Shown piece after piece: positions 15,574-25,013 of a stretch of DNA of 64,000 bases; within the stretch, counting starts at the first letter, position 1; every line of letters starts with the position of its first letter. A model generated the notes under the pieces. The model was given only the letters and a program-made list of their open reading frames with translations. It was not told the origin of the DNA and made no database searches. A program made the translations under genes and the position numbers. The DNA comes from an uncultured Dehalococcoidia bacterium (GTDB lineage: Bacteria; Chloroflexota; Dehalococcoidia; Lucifugimonadales; UBA3495), in NCBI GenBank assembly GCA_951812535.1, contig CATOSK010000001.1, positions 1 to 64,000 on the forward strand, in the 5' to 3' direction.

Positions 15574-16331
15574 CAGGGGTGCGCGTTCAACCCCCCGTCC
15601 ACGTACACCGGCTGCCCCGTCGCGTAATCGCACGCCTCTGAGCAAAGGTAAACCAGCAGCGGCCCGACATCCCGGGGATGGCCCTTCCGCCGCAGCGGCG
15701 TGTACCGCACCAGCAGCTCCTCCTGCTGCACCTCCGGCGGCACGTCCTCTGCTATGGTCCACCCCGTCCCCAGCGCGTTCACCCGGATATTCGCCCGTCC
15801 CCACTCCACCGCCAGCGATCGGGTCAGGGAAAGCAGTCCCGCCTGCGTCGCGGCAAAGGCCGATGCGTTTATCACCCCTCGCTCCGCTGTGCCGGTGATC
15901 ACGTTCACGATCCTGCCGTACTCCCGGTCCGCCATGTGCCTGCCCGCCGCTTGGCACAGGAGAAAGACCGCCCGCAGATTGCGCGAGTGAAGTTCGTCCC
16001 ATTCCTCTTCCAATATGTCTGCCGCCGGCTTGGCGAAAAAACTCCTGGCATCGTTCACCAGGATGTCCACCTTCCCCAGCTTCGCCTTGCACTCCCCAAC
16101 CACCCCCTCTGCATCCGAGTGGCTCCGGACTCCCGACACGGCCGACCCATGCCCGGCGCTTCCTCCCAGCCCCGCCAGGATGGGCTCTACCATCCCCTCT
16201 CTGCGGCCTACTGCGAAAACGGAAGCCCCTGCCTCCGCCAACGCCGATGCCAAGCCCGGGCCCTCGTCGCCCCCCGCGGTGTGAAAAATCGCCACCCGGC
16301 CGGATAGGTCGAACTCGGAAAGAATGGGCAT
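15573..16331 (-). CDS. SDR-family protein lacking catalytic residues
   Basis: A 252-residue short-chain dehydrogenase/reductase-like protein starting MPILSEFDLSGRVAIF with AGGAG upstream. The fold is clear (VDILVNDA, GRIVNVITGTAERG, SLAVEWGRANIRVNALGTGWT, VYVDGG). Key residues are altered: the YxxxK catalytic pair reads FAATQ (Tyr to Phe, Lys to Gln), the catalytic Ser region reads VITGT, and the dinucleotide glycine motif is TAGGDEGPG. It is therefore probably a pseudoenzyme or has an unusual role. It lies 64 bases downstream of a normal SDR gene, suggesting duplication. Confidence 0.82.
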   Translation of the reverse strand: MPILSEFDLSGRVAIFHTAGGDEGPGLASALAEAGASVFAVGRREGMVEPILAGLGGSAGHGSAVSGVRSHSDAEGVVGECKAKLGKVDILVNDARSFFAKPAADILEEEWDELHSRNLRAVFLLCQAAGRHMADREYGRIVNVITGTAERGVINASAFAATQAGLLSLTRSLAVEWGRANIRVNALGTGWTIAEDVPPEVQQEELLVRYTPLRRKGHPRDVGPLLVYLCSEACDYATGQPVYVDGGLNAHP

Positions 16332-16395
16332 TCGGGACTCCTCTTTGCCTGTTGAATGGCCCCTCGGCCGGTCGAGGATGGATGGTCGTGTTCCG

Positions 16396-17205
16396 CTAGG
16401 GTTCCAGGTCCGCCAGCGGCGCATGGCCCGTCGGAGAAATCCCTCCCGCCAGCCCCCCGCCGTCAACGATGATGGTCTCGCCGGTCATGTAGTCCGACGC
16501 CTCCGACGCTAGGAAAACCGCCACCGGCCCCAGGTCCTCCGGTACGCCCAGCTTTCCGATGGGCAGAAAGTCCCCCGAAGGGGGCAGCGTGTTCCGCATA
16601 TCAACATCCGTGCTGCTGGTTGGGATGAACCCCGGCGCGATGGTGTTGGCCGTTATGCCGTGCCGCGCCAGGCTGAACGACAGCACCCGGGTCAATTGGA
16701 TCACCGCTCCCTTGCTGCAGCAGTACATGTAGATGTCCCGCCCGCCCCGCAGGCCGAACCCCGATGCCACGTTTATGATCTTCCCCCTGCCTTGGTCCGC
16801 CATCGGCTTGGCCGCCGCCCGGGAGCAGAAGAACGCCCCGTTCAGGTTCACGTCCATCGCTCCCTGCCACTCTTCGTCGGAGATCTCCCAGATGGGCTTC
16901 CGCACATTCTCGGAAACCAGGGCGGCGTTGTTGATGAGCACGTCGATCCGCCCAAACCGGTCAACAGTCGTCGTAATCAGCCGGTCCACTTGGCCGGAGT
17001 CGCTGACGTCCGTCGGGATCGCCATCGCCTCCCTCCCCAGCCCCTCAACTTCAGCGGCGGCATCCTCGATGGGACCCGTCCGGCGTCCGGCGATGACCAC
17101 GTTGGCTCCCGCTCGGGCCAGGGCCCTGACCATCGCCAGCCCCAGTCCCGTTCCGCCCCCGGTGATTACCACCGTCTTCCCGTCCAGGCTCAACCGTTCC
17201 AGCAT
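16396..17205 (-). CDS. SDR-family oxidoreductase
   Basis: A classical NAD(P)H-dependent short-chain dehydrogenase of 269 residues from ATG 17205, where AAGGTGAG lies just upstream; a GTG 15 bases earlier has no such site. It has the TGGGTGLG nucleotide-binding motif, NNAA, the catalytic YCCSKGA (Tyr and Lys present) and VDGGG near the end. Substrate is unknown. It is followed by the SDR-like pseudoenzyme gene and preceded by birA. Confidence 0.9.
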   Translation of the reverse strand: MLERLSLDGKTVVITGGGTGLGLAMVRALARAGANVVIAGRRTGPIEDAAAEVEGLGREAMAIPTDVSDSGQVDRLITTTVDRFGRIDVLINNAALVSENVRKPIWEISDEEWQGAMDVNLNGAFFCSRAAAKPMADQGRGKIINVASGFGLRGGRDIYMYCCSKGAVIQLTRVLSFSLARHGITANTIAPGFIPTSSTDVDMRNTLPPSGDFLPIGKLGVPEDLGPVAVFLASEASDYMTGETIIVDGGGLAGGISPTGHAPLADLEP

Positions 17206-17254
17206 TGAACTCACCTTCACTACCCTTATCCGTCAGACCCGCCCGGGGACCGGG

Positions 17255-18052
17255 TCAGGAAGTTGCGGTCGTCTCCGCTTGGCGCAGCGTGACGTCGCCC
17301 GAGGTCAGGAGCACCCGGCGCCCGTCCTCCAGGCGCAGGATCAGGTTCCCCTGTTCGTCCACCTTCTCCGCCAACCCGGACAGTGGCCCGTCCGGCCCGG
17401 TAATTTCCACCTGTTGCCCCAGGGTGTGGAGCATTCCGCGCCACTCAGCCAGTGGGGATATCCCGCGTTTCAGTCGCAGGTAAAGACCGTCAACCTCGTG
17501 TAGCAGCCGCGCCAGGAATTCGTCCCTCGGCGTTTCCCCCCCGGTCTCGGCGTTGAGACTTGTGGCCGCCACTGGCAATTCCTTCAATTCCTCCGGCGTC
17601 AGGCCGACGTTCACTCCTATTCCCAGGACGGCGTGCTTGACCTGGTCGCCGGAAACAGCGCTTTCCACCAGGATGCCCGCGACCTTCTTGCCATCCAACA
17701 TGACGTCGTTGGGCCACTTGAGCGCCGGGTCCAGGCGGCGGGTCCTCCTTATCGTCCGCACCAGCGCCACCCCCGCTAGCGGACTCACGAACGGAAGCTC
17801 ATCCTGTGACGGGTAGAGGACAACGGAACAATACAGGTTGCCGGGTTTGGACAGCCATGTTCTCCCCAGCCTTCCTCTGCTGGTCGTCTGGGTTTCGGCG
17901 ACCACCACCGTCCCTTTCTTCCGCGGTGGCCTCTGCCTCCGCCGCTGCCCGGTCCATAGTAGACCCCAGCTGCTGGAAGAACAGCAGCCTGCGGCCCACA
18001 ACGCTGGTATACAGGCCCCGGCGCAGCGTTTCGAAACCAGGTTGGGCGGCAT
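17255..18052 (-). pseudogene. birA: Biotin--[acetyl-CoA-carboxylase] ligase, interrupted by frameshifts
   Basis: Group I BirA without an HTH domain: TTSRGRLGRTW, the biotin-binding segment, then ALKWPNDVMLDGKKVAGILVE and a C-terminal SH3-like domain. The conserved N-terminal stretch ETLRRGLYTSVVGRRLLFFQQLGST is in a different frame from both the ATG at 18052 and the C-terminal part, so two compensating shifts are needed. One falls at GAAGAAAGGG (~17913), where one A fewer restores the frame. Either the gene is damaged or the consensus has homopolymer errors. A biotin ligase is normally essential for carboxylases, so an error is quite likely. Confidence 0.75.
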
Positions 18053-18197
18053 GGCAACCTCTGCCCGGCCGGTGTCGGCGGCGGGGTTGGGGGATTGGCC
18101 GATGATAATAACCCCCCAAAATCGTGTCAAGAAACTGCCCAGCGAACCCTACCACACTCGAAACACACCACCATGCAGATGCCGCACCCCACCCCCC

Positions 18198-19654
18198 AAT
18201 ACCACAGCCGCAGATAATGGTTAAGGGTTTTGATTCGGTGTTGGTAGTGGCAACGGCGGGCCCTGGCCTCGTGGCGTCGTCTCCAATGAGACCAGGCCAA
18301 CGACAATTCGGGAGATCCCCTAGCCTGCCAGATCAACCGGCAGAGCAGGCGGCGCACCTCGGGAACCGTGAAGGGTATCAGGCTTGCATCCCAACCCGCG
18401 TCTTCCCCTTTTTGGCCTCTGGACCGGCGTTAGCCTGTAGCCGGACCACCGCCAGGTAGGCGTGGGCCAGCATGGCCCAGGGTAACGTGCCGGTACCAGC
18501 CCTCCCATTTGCGCACTTCATACTGGTCCAGCCCCACCCCCGCCTTCGCGGGGGCAGGCTCTGCCCTTTAGCTTCCTCAAAGCACTCCTCAATGGTCCAC
18601 CTGATGGCTGCTACCTTCACCAGTTCTTCACCAGTTCTTCCAGGGCGGTCAGCCCGGGGCTGTAACAAACGTAATAAGCCAGCTCTTCAGACTGGGCTAT
18701 GCTGCGGCGAACCAATAGCCAGTACCCCTTGCCTGGTTCCCGCAAAGGCCGAATCGACACCCAGGTCCAGTCGTAAATCCTGGGTCCCTTGGACCCGTCC
18801 CCAGCGCTCAGCCGAGCCCAGTCCGATCCTTCCCCTGGGACGCCAGACGGTCTGCCCGCACCTGCCTGGGGCCTTCCTCCGTCCCGGCCCACAGCTTCTC
18901 GTTGCTCTTGATGGCCAGCACGTGGGATATCTCTTGTTGCTCCAGCCACCGCCTCAGCCGGCGGTCGCTGCCGTACACCGTGTCTCCGGCAAACCACCGG
19001 AAGGGGACTCCAGACTCCACTGCCCGCTCCACCACTTTCTGAGCCAGTTGCGGCTTGGTCTGGAACCTCACCCTCTCCAGCACTCCCGGCGCCGCTTCCA
19101 ATCCTCCGACCATACCTGGGGCAGGTACAACTCCGGTCCAGCAGGACCCTGCCCTGGCCGGTAGCGTAGGTCAGGAATACTCCGATCTGGGAGTTCTCGA
19201 TCCGGCCCGCCGTCCCGCTGTACTGCCGCTGCACCCCCGCAGACTTGGTTCCCTTCTTCAGAAAGCCCGTCTCGTCCACCACCAGTACACCGGTGGCGTC
19301 GCCCAGGTGCTCCACCACGTAGTTCCCGGAGATCGTCGCGGACCAGGTCTGCGTCCCAACCGGTAGTTGTAAAGCAGACGCTGCACCCCGTCGGGCGTGG
19401 CATCACCAGCCTGCTCCGCCAACTGCCACCCGTTCTTGCGCTCTGCTGACTGAGCAGCCCTTTCAGACAGTCCAGCGCCCGGCGGCGGGGTTCCGACCGG
19501 TAAAACCGGGCCCCAATGCGCCGGTGGACTTCCTCAATGCCCCAGGCCCACCGGGCCCTTCCAACACATCAACCCTCTCCCCTGCCAATCCCTCCCCTCG
19601 CCCACTCGCTAATGGGGACTCATTCTACTCCAAATTAACTGCGACTATAGTATT
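18198..19654 (-). mobile_element. Degraded IS701-family insertion sequence
   Basis: The ends AATACCACAGCCGCAGATAAT (18198-18218) and ATTAACTGCGACTATAGTATT (19634-19654) are inverted repeats with 4 mismatches in 21. The 1457-bp span equals that of the nearly intact IS701 copy at 29867-31324. It encloses one broken transposase gene on the minus strand. Confidence 0.75.
18224..19570 (-). pseudogene. IS701-family transposase, multiply frameshifted
   Basis: Fragments of one DDE transposase occur in changing frames: an N-terminal [12 protein letters not shown] part near 19500, [24 protein letters not shown] (first catalytic Asp) near 19270, a middle piece with AGDTVYGSD near 18980, and [14 protein letters not shown] near 18450. 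An 11-bp tandem duplication (18619-18640) shifts the frame in the EELVK region. A palindromic GC-rich insertion (18535-18565) separates EEAKG from the expected GLDQYEVR. It cannot encode an active enzyme. Confidence 0.8.
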
Positions 19655-20153
19655 AGTGGGAAACCCCAATGCCGGTTGGCGGCCCGGTCGGCAACTCTGC
19701 CTGTTCTCAGGGCGGCCCTGATTGCGGGAAACGAATCAGGCCGCGGCAGCGGCACCCACCGGGCCGACCATGTCGCCCGGCCATCTATAGTTCAGCGTGA
19801 TCAGCGAAACCACTTCCCACCTCCGGTGCTGACGGACTTGGCGCCCCTCGGTTCGCAACGACTGGGGCGTCCCGTTCCACCCCAGCGTTCACGATATATA
19901 CTATGCTGTAAGGCAATAACTGTCAATCACGCGTTTCTACAGAAAATTGCAAAACTCCCTGTGGTGCGCATGGCGCGTCTCAGGGACCTTGCTCTTTTCG
20001 GCCGTTCTAAACCAAAGCTAGGTGGAATGCGCATTCGGAGGATACCCGGTCACGGGGACTGACTGACTCCAATGTGTGGACGGGAGAGCCTTACTTGGCA
20101 GCGCTGACCTACCCTCATCACCTCAAGAATGTAGATCGCACCCTGGCTGTGGT
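19655..20153. other. ~500-base region without a supported gene
   Basis: Frames are open in places but no family resemblance, codon pattern or ribosome-binding site supports a gene. A local AT-rich stretch (GATATATACTATGCTGTAAG, ~19891) may be an old promoter. Confidence 0.4.
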
Positions 20154-20342
20154 TTAGAAACGGCGCTCCTGATTTTCTGTTGGGCCTGGTCGGCTGGCGG
20201 AGGAGCCCTGCGTCTCCTCCAACTCTCGCTTCTGGCTTCGATAGGCCTCCGGCTCCACCAGCCCGTCCCGGTAGACTTGCCCCAGACGCTTGAGTCGCTG
20301 CTCGTTTCGGGGCAGTAACCCGCGAATGCGCTTTATGTTCTA
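20154..20342 (-). pseudogene. Fragment resembling a serine recombinase C-terminal region
   Basis: Read on the minus strand, the stretch RLKRLGQVYRDGLVEPEAY followed by RSQKRELEE resembles the C-terminal coiled part of large serine recombinases/resolvases. Only ~50 codons remain, with no start, and the catalytic domain is absent. It abuts the 3' end of the PEP-mutase family gene. The call is by resemblance only. Confidence 0.4.
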
Positions 20343-21200
20343 ATTCAGAAACTCGTCAGTCCACCGGTTGTAGTCCGACCGGCGGGTAAGCTGGCCTATC
20401 AACTCCGCCGATGCCACATTGTCTCGCAACTCCGTGGGGGCCACACCATCACGGAGCGCTTTAAGAGTGTCATAAACCCCTTTCACCGCGCCGGCGAAGG
20501 GCAAATGCCCCTGATGAGCCACGCGCACGCCGTTGGCCGTCAGGAAATCGTCGGTCAGGTCGCCGCCGCCCCCGCCCATCAGCAAGGGGAGTCCTACTTC
20601 GGCATGCACGCTGGACACCCCCTCCCGGGTGATGCCTCCGGCCAGCCACAGCGCATCTACGCCAGCCCGCTCGTAGGCCTTGGCGCGCCGGACCGTCCCG
20701 TCCACTCCCTCAGTGCTCAAGGCACTGGTGCGGGCGATAATCACCAGGCTGGGGTCCTGCCGTCCCGACAGGGCGGCTTTCATCTTCCCCACGCCCTCTT
20801 CCAGGGAGATCAGCTCCTCTCCCTTGGCTGTGCCGAAGCTCTGAGGCAACACAGTGTCCTCGATGGTCAGGCCTGCTAGCCCACCGGTTTCCAGTTCCTC
20901 CACGGTGCGTCTTACGTTGAGAGCGTTGCCATAGCCGTGATCGGCGTCCACCACCAGGCTGATGTTGGCGGCCCGGCAGATGCGGCGGATCTGCTCGGCG
21001 AACTCGGTGAGGGTCAGCACCACCAGGTCGGGGGCGCCCAGCACCGTTGCTGAGGCGATGGACCCGGCCATGAAGGCCACCTCGAATCCCAGGTCCTCGG
21101 CGATGCGAGCGGATATGGGGTCAAACACCGATGCGGGGTGCACGCACCGGTCCCCCTCCAGGATTGCTCGAAACTGTTCCCGCCGTTGTGTCGAATTCAT
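20340..21200 (-). CDS. Isocitrate lyase / PEP mutase family protein
   Basis: A 286-residue TIM-barrel enzyme of the PEP mutase / oxaloacetate decarboxylase-like group. Mg-binding and active-site stretches are visible: SVFDPISARIAEDLGFEVAF, VVDADHGYGNALNVRRTVEE, GLTIEDTVLPQ and IIARTSA. The C-C lyase KKCGH signature of true isocitrate lyase is absent. Known relatives decarboxylate oxaloacetate or cleave 2-methylisocitrate-like acids; the substrate cannot be decided. It precedes isochorismatase- and MmgE/PrpD-type genes on the other strand, an acid-catabolism context. Confidence 0.87.
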   Translation of the reverse strand: MNSTQRREQFRAILEGDRCVHPASVFDPISARIAEDLGFEVAFMAGSIASATVLGAPDLVVLTLTEFAEQIRRICRAANISLVVDADHGYGNALNVRRTVEELETGGLAGLTIEDTVLPQSFGTAKGEELISLEEGVGKMKAALSGRQDPSLVIIARTSALSTEGVDGTVRRAKAYERAGVDALWLAGGITREGVSSVHAEVGLPLLMGGGGGDLTDDFLTANGVRVAHQGHLPFAGAVKGVYDTLKALRDGVAPTELRDNVASAELIGQLTRRSDYNRWTDEFLN

Positions 21201-22120
21201 GTCACTCCTTCCCTACTCCAAATAGATTTCCTGTTGCGCCAAGATCGCATCAACCCATTCCCCATTGACGGGGGAAGGCGGGGGTGGGGGTGAGATCCCC
21301 CACCTCAATCCTCCCCCACAAGGGTGCAGGAAGCTCGTGTGGAGCTCGGCCTTCCGCACAGAGGGTTCCAGCTTGGAGATTCGCCAAACTCAAGGCTACA
21401 GCTTGGTACTACTCTGTCGGAAGACAATCTTGGTCGGCATCAGTGGTTTGCTCTCAGCTTCACTTGCTCGTCGAGGGCAGCCCCCAAGGCCGCCCCTCCA
21501 GGGTTAAGCCGCGCTGGTTCGCCAAGAGCAAACAAAAAGTGGTCATGCCCGGACTATACCTTTACGTGACGGACTGGTGCAATGTGGAAGTGTCAGTAAT
21601 GTGACAGTCACGCCAAGGGGCATTTGCGTGACGACCGGGGGAGTGGAGAAGAAGGGAGGGCAAGGGCGGTTCCGGTTGACGAGGGTCGCTATCGGCCCGG
21701 GCGCCACTCCGGCACGCTAGCATGAGGGGAGGTGCGGAGGCACTCTCGCTTAATTCGGCGTCGACTTTGCCCTAACAACGGGGTCCACCTCAGGGCAGTC
21801 CAGAATCAGCTTCGATTGACGAGGCCGGGAGGGGCACGTAGACTCCATTCATCCGAAGGGAGGCGATTAATGGAGTGCATCCTCCAATGGGGTGGAGATT
21901 CCATTGGATAAGCTTGGGAGAAGCGAATCTGGTACGAGCTTAACGGCCAGGGCGAGCCGCTGGTGCTGCTCCCCGGTGGCGCCTTGGAACTGCGAAACTT
22001 CTCCCGGGTCACACCGATGCCGGGCATGGGTAGGGAACGTGGCAACAAGTCCAGCCAAGCGTGGGTAGAGGACCAGGCATTCTATTCTGGGCTACCTGAC
22101 TTGGCCGCTGGAGGTTAGTG
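21201..22120. other. ~900-base spacer with an alpha/beta-hydrolase remnant
   Basis: At 21927-22010 (+) the codons read IWYELNGQGEPLVLLPGGA, the typical N-terminus of an alpha/beta hydrolase, but the gene does not continue. GC-rich inverted sequence at 21255-21310 (GACGGGGGAAGGCGGGGGTG and following) is a short dispersed repeat. No other gene is supported. Confidence 0.5.
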
Positions 22121-22711
22121 ATGGCCGAGATAATCCTGGACAAATCCAAAACGGCGCTGCTGATGGCGGATTTCGCCACCAGTGGCATCGGGCAGAACCC
22201 GGTTGCAGAAGAAAGACATACTCTGGAACGGGCGAAGGATGTGCTTGACGCAGCCAGGACGGCCGGAGTCTTCGTAGCCTACTGCGTCTCTCACTTCCGT
22301 CCAGGCTACCCAGAGGTGTCAGACCGTGACCGGACGCGGGCCGCGAGAAGAGACTCGGGCGAAGTGCTTCCGACGGATCCCGCGGAACTGATACACACTT
22401 CGGTGAAACCCATGCCGGGCGAGCCTGTCCTCGGGAAGCACCGTACCAGCGCCTTCTCTGGAAGTGCTTTCGAGATGGTTCTGCGGGCCAAAAACATCGA
22501 TACCCTGATATTGATGGGCCATTCCACCAGCGGGGTGATCTTGTCAACAGTTCGTTTGGCCGCCGATCTGGATTACCAGCTGGTGGTTGTGGAGGATGGG
22601 TGCGCCGACAGAGATCCTGAGGTGCACAAACTCCTCATGGAGAAGGTATTTCCTCGGCAGGGCGCGGTAGTCAGTTCCAAGGAAATGGTGGAGGCGCTGG
22701 CCGCGTTGTAG
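22121..22711 (+). CDS. Isochorismatase-family protein, catalytic Cys replaced
   Basis: A 196-residue cysteine-hydrolase-fold protein. The Asp (LLMADFATS) and Lys (LGKHRTSAF) of the usual triad are visible. The position of the nucleophilic cysteine reads GHSTSGVILST, so Gly stands in its place. A subfamily with this TSGVxLST pattern exists, and its activity is unclear. ATG 22121 is preceded by GGAGGT; a GTG three bases earlier is also possible. It lies upstream of the MmgE/PrpD gene. Confidence 0.82.
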   Translation: MAEIILDKSKTALLMADFATSGIGQNPVAEERHTLERAKDVLDAARTAGVFVAYCVSHFRPGYPEVSDRDRTRAARRDSGEVLPTDPAELIHTSVKPMPGEPVLGKHRTSAFSGSAFEMVLRAKNIDTLILMGHSTSGVILSTVRLAADLDYQLVVVEDGCADRDPEVHKLLMEKVFPRQGAVVSSKEMVEALAAL

Positions 22712-22884
22712 AATTGTGCGACCCGCTGCAACCCCCCGGCAGCCGCCCCAGCAGAGGCGGATTGGCAGACCTGCTGAACCCTCCGAATGGTGAATACGCC
22801 GCATCTGCCGAAGAAGGTCCGCCTGTTCCGGCGCGGCGTCTTCGGCCTTGGATACGCCAACTGCATCCACGGTGAGGAGCGAGA

Positions 22885-24251
22885 ATGGATCGGACAACTG
22901 AGATGCTAAGTTCATTTGCCTGTGGCCTGAACTACGATAACCTGACCCCTCAGACGGTTCATCAGGCGAAGCGTGTCCTGGTGGATACCCTGGCGTGTGC
23001 TTTGGGAGGCTATCTCTCCGAACCAGCTAGGATTGCCACGCAGCTGGCGAGAACCGTCACGAGCACTTTGCCATCACGCATCCTGGGCACCAATGACTGC
23101 AGCAGCCCGGATATGGCTGGCTTTGCCAATTCAGTGATGGTGCGGTATCTGGACTATAACGATATGAGTGTGGGCGGTCACCCCAGTGATTCGATTCCCG
23201 GCTCCCTTGCCATGGCCGATTATCTGGGAAGCAACGGTCGAACACTCCTTGCCTCCGTCGTCGTGAACCACGAGGTGGGTCACCGGGTGGGGAACCACGT
23301 TCAACAAGCGCTGGGTTGGGATCATGGCATCCTGAGGTCCTTGGGGCCGCCTGTGGCGCCGGGGATATCATGGGCCTGGACCAAGAGCAAATGAGCCATG
23401 CCATCTCCCTGGCAGTGGTGCCCAACCTGGCTCTGGGCCAGACTCGGGTGGGTGAGCTATCCATGTGGAAGGGATGTGCCGGTCCCAGTGGAACCCGGGC
23501 GGGTATTTTCGCTGCCCAACTGGCCCAGCAGGGGATGACCGGCCCCTTTGAGCCCTTCGATGGATCAGAAGGACTGTGGGCCAAGATGTTGGGCAATCCG
23601 GTACGGTTGGAGGGTGGCTGGGGTGAGCCCTACAGTATCAACGACACCAGGCTCCAGTTCTTCCCGTCCCAAGGAGGCACCCAAGGGCCGACGGGTCTTG
23701 CCGTTGAGCTGCACTCTCAGCTGTCCACCACGGCGGAAATAGAGGCAATACGGATTTATCTTCCGGGACAATTGCTGCTCAGAGCTGTTAGTGAGCCCGA
23801 AAAATGGCAACCCAATACTCGGGAGACGGCAGACCATAGTAGCCCTTACCTGGTTGCAGTGGCTCTCCATGATGGCACTGTCACACCCGACAGTTTCAGT
23901 GACCAGCGGATCGGAGACCCGGATCTGCGGTCCCTGATATCCCGAATGAATGCCGAGGAGGACCCGGAGTTCACCCGTCGCTATCCCGACGAGATTAACT
24001 GCCGGATAGAGATCACTACCGCCTCTGGGAAAGAGGTATCCGCCCACACCGCCTACCCCAAGGGGCATCCAAACAACCCCATGACGGACGCTGAAATAGA
24101 CGCTAAGTTCCGGAGTCTATCCGCCGATTTATTGACCGCTCAACAGTGTGACCACGCCCTGAACTTGTTGTGGCATCTGGAGGATCAGCGCAACCTGGGA
24201 GAATTGTTCGACGCTCTGGTGGTCCAGGTCGAATCCGTGCCGGGGGGGTGA
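22885..24251 (+). pseudogene. MmgE/PrpD-family protein with one frameshift
   Basis: Relatives include 2-methylcitrate dehydratase and cis-aconitate decarboxylase. The N-terminal part (22885 to ~23335) holds VDTLACALGGYLSEPA and VRYLDYNDM. After ~23336 the gene continues one frame over with VLGAACGAGDIMGLDQEQM, SMWKGCAGPSG and the C-terminal PKGHPNNPMTDAEI. A single missing base near CTGAGGTCCTT restores one 455-codon frame. It may be a recent pseudogene or a sequencing error. The gene sits after the isochorismatase-family gene and likely belongs to the same catabolic cluster. Confidence 0.8.
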
Positions 24252-24497
24252 ACGCGGCCGGCCACCACCTTCAGGCGGCCAGAGGGAACAACCTAACGAT
24301 GAGAGAACAACCCCAGGCTTGCGTGGCTCCGGCTGGGCCTGCCCGCTCGAAGGGAGAGCGCGGATTCGGTGCACCCGGAGGAAAGGGGAAACCGAGCATA
24401 TCCGAGAGGGGAAACTAGTTCGAGGGAGGCAGCACCTTTGCCTGCCCTTGCTTTGAGGTTAACCTGTTCAACCAGGTATTTCACAATCTGCCCTATC

Positions 24498-24529
24498 CCG
24501 GAATGTTGAATTACCGGAATGTTGAATTA
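24498..24529 (+). repeat. Perfect 16-bp tandem duplication in a 5' leader
   Basis: CCGGAATGTTGAATTA occurs twice without a gap, ending just before the Shine-Dalgarno sequence of the VOC gene. It is one of many short tandem duplications in this island. Confidence 0.85.
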
Positions 24530-24544
24530 AAGGAGGAAGGGACC

Positions 24545-24946
24545 ATGTTGAAGTTCGTGCATCACATACAGTATGTAGTAAACAGCCGGGACGAATTTGT
24601 GGCCTACCTGGAGAAGAACTTTGGGCTGAAGCCCGATGAGGTGGAAGACCGGGAAGATGGTTCAAAGCATGTTCTATTCAAGGTTGACCAGACCGAGATC
24701 CAAGCCTCGGAACCCGCTGCAGGTTCCACACAAGCCCAATACCTGGCGCAACATGGTCCCGGTGTCGCCCATGTGGCCTGGGCAATAGATGACGCGACCC
24801 AGCTAGCTGGACAGTTGAGGGCCAATGGCAATACCCTCCGGGGAGAGCAGGGCTTCACCCAAAGTGCCCATGGGTACTCGGCTATCAATATCGACCCTAA
24901 AGATTCCATGGGTATACATTTCCAGCTAATCGAAGACCGGCGGTAG
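24545..24946 (+). CDS. VOC (glyoxalase/dioxygenase) superfamily protein
   Basis: A 133-residue single-module vicinal-oxygen-chelate protein. It starts MLKFVHHIQYVV, where the His is a likely metal ligand, and has GPGVAHVAWAIDD (second His) and DSMGIHFQLIE at the end (Glu/His ligands). The ATG at 24545 is chosen because AGGAGG lies at 24531-24536; an ATG at 24503 falls inside a tandem duplication. It resembles the VOC gene at 51847 in layout (FVHH start, GPG motif, S-G-Y near the end), suggesting paralogy. Methylmalonyl-CoA epimerase-like or lyase roles are possible. Confidence 0.85.
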   Translation: MLKFVHHIQYVVNSRDEFVAYLEKNFGLKPDEVEDREDGSKHVLFKVDQTEIQASEPAAGSTQAQYLAQHGPGVAHVAWAIDDATQLAGQLRANGNTLRGEQGFTQSAHGYSAINIDPKDSMGIHFQLIEDRR

Positions 24947-24985
24947 GCTCTCGGCCGCCTTTATGCACCGGCGACCGAGAGCCTA
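24945..24985 (+). terminator. Hairpin after the VOC gene
   Basis: TAGGCTCTCGG pairs perfectly with CCGAGAGCCTA across a 19-base loop. The stop codon lies within the left arm. No T run follows, so termination is uncertain. Confidence 0.5.
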
Positions 24986-25013
24986 ACATTCCTTTCCTTG
25001 GTTCTGGCCGGAT

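Noticed and set aside
13086..18200. ACCACCATGCAG(G/A)TGCCGCA motif at 13086 and 18168 as a regulatory site
   Set aside because: Only two copies with diverging flanks and different gene contexts; too weak to call.
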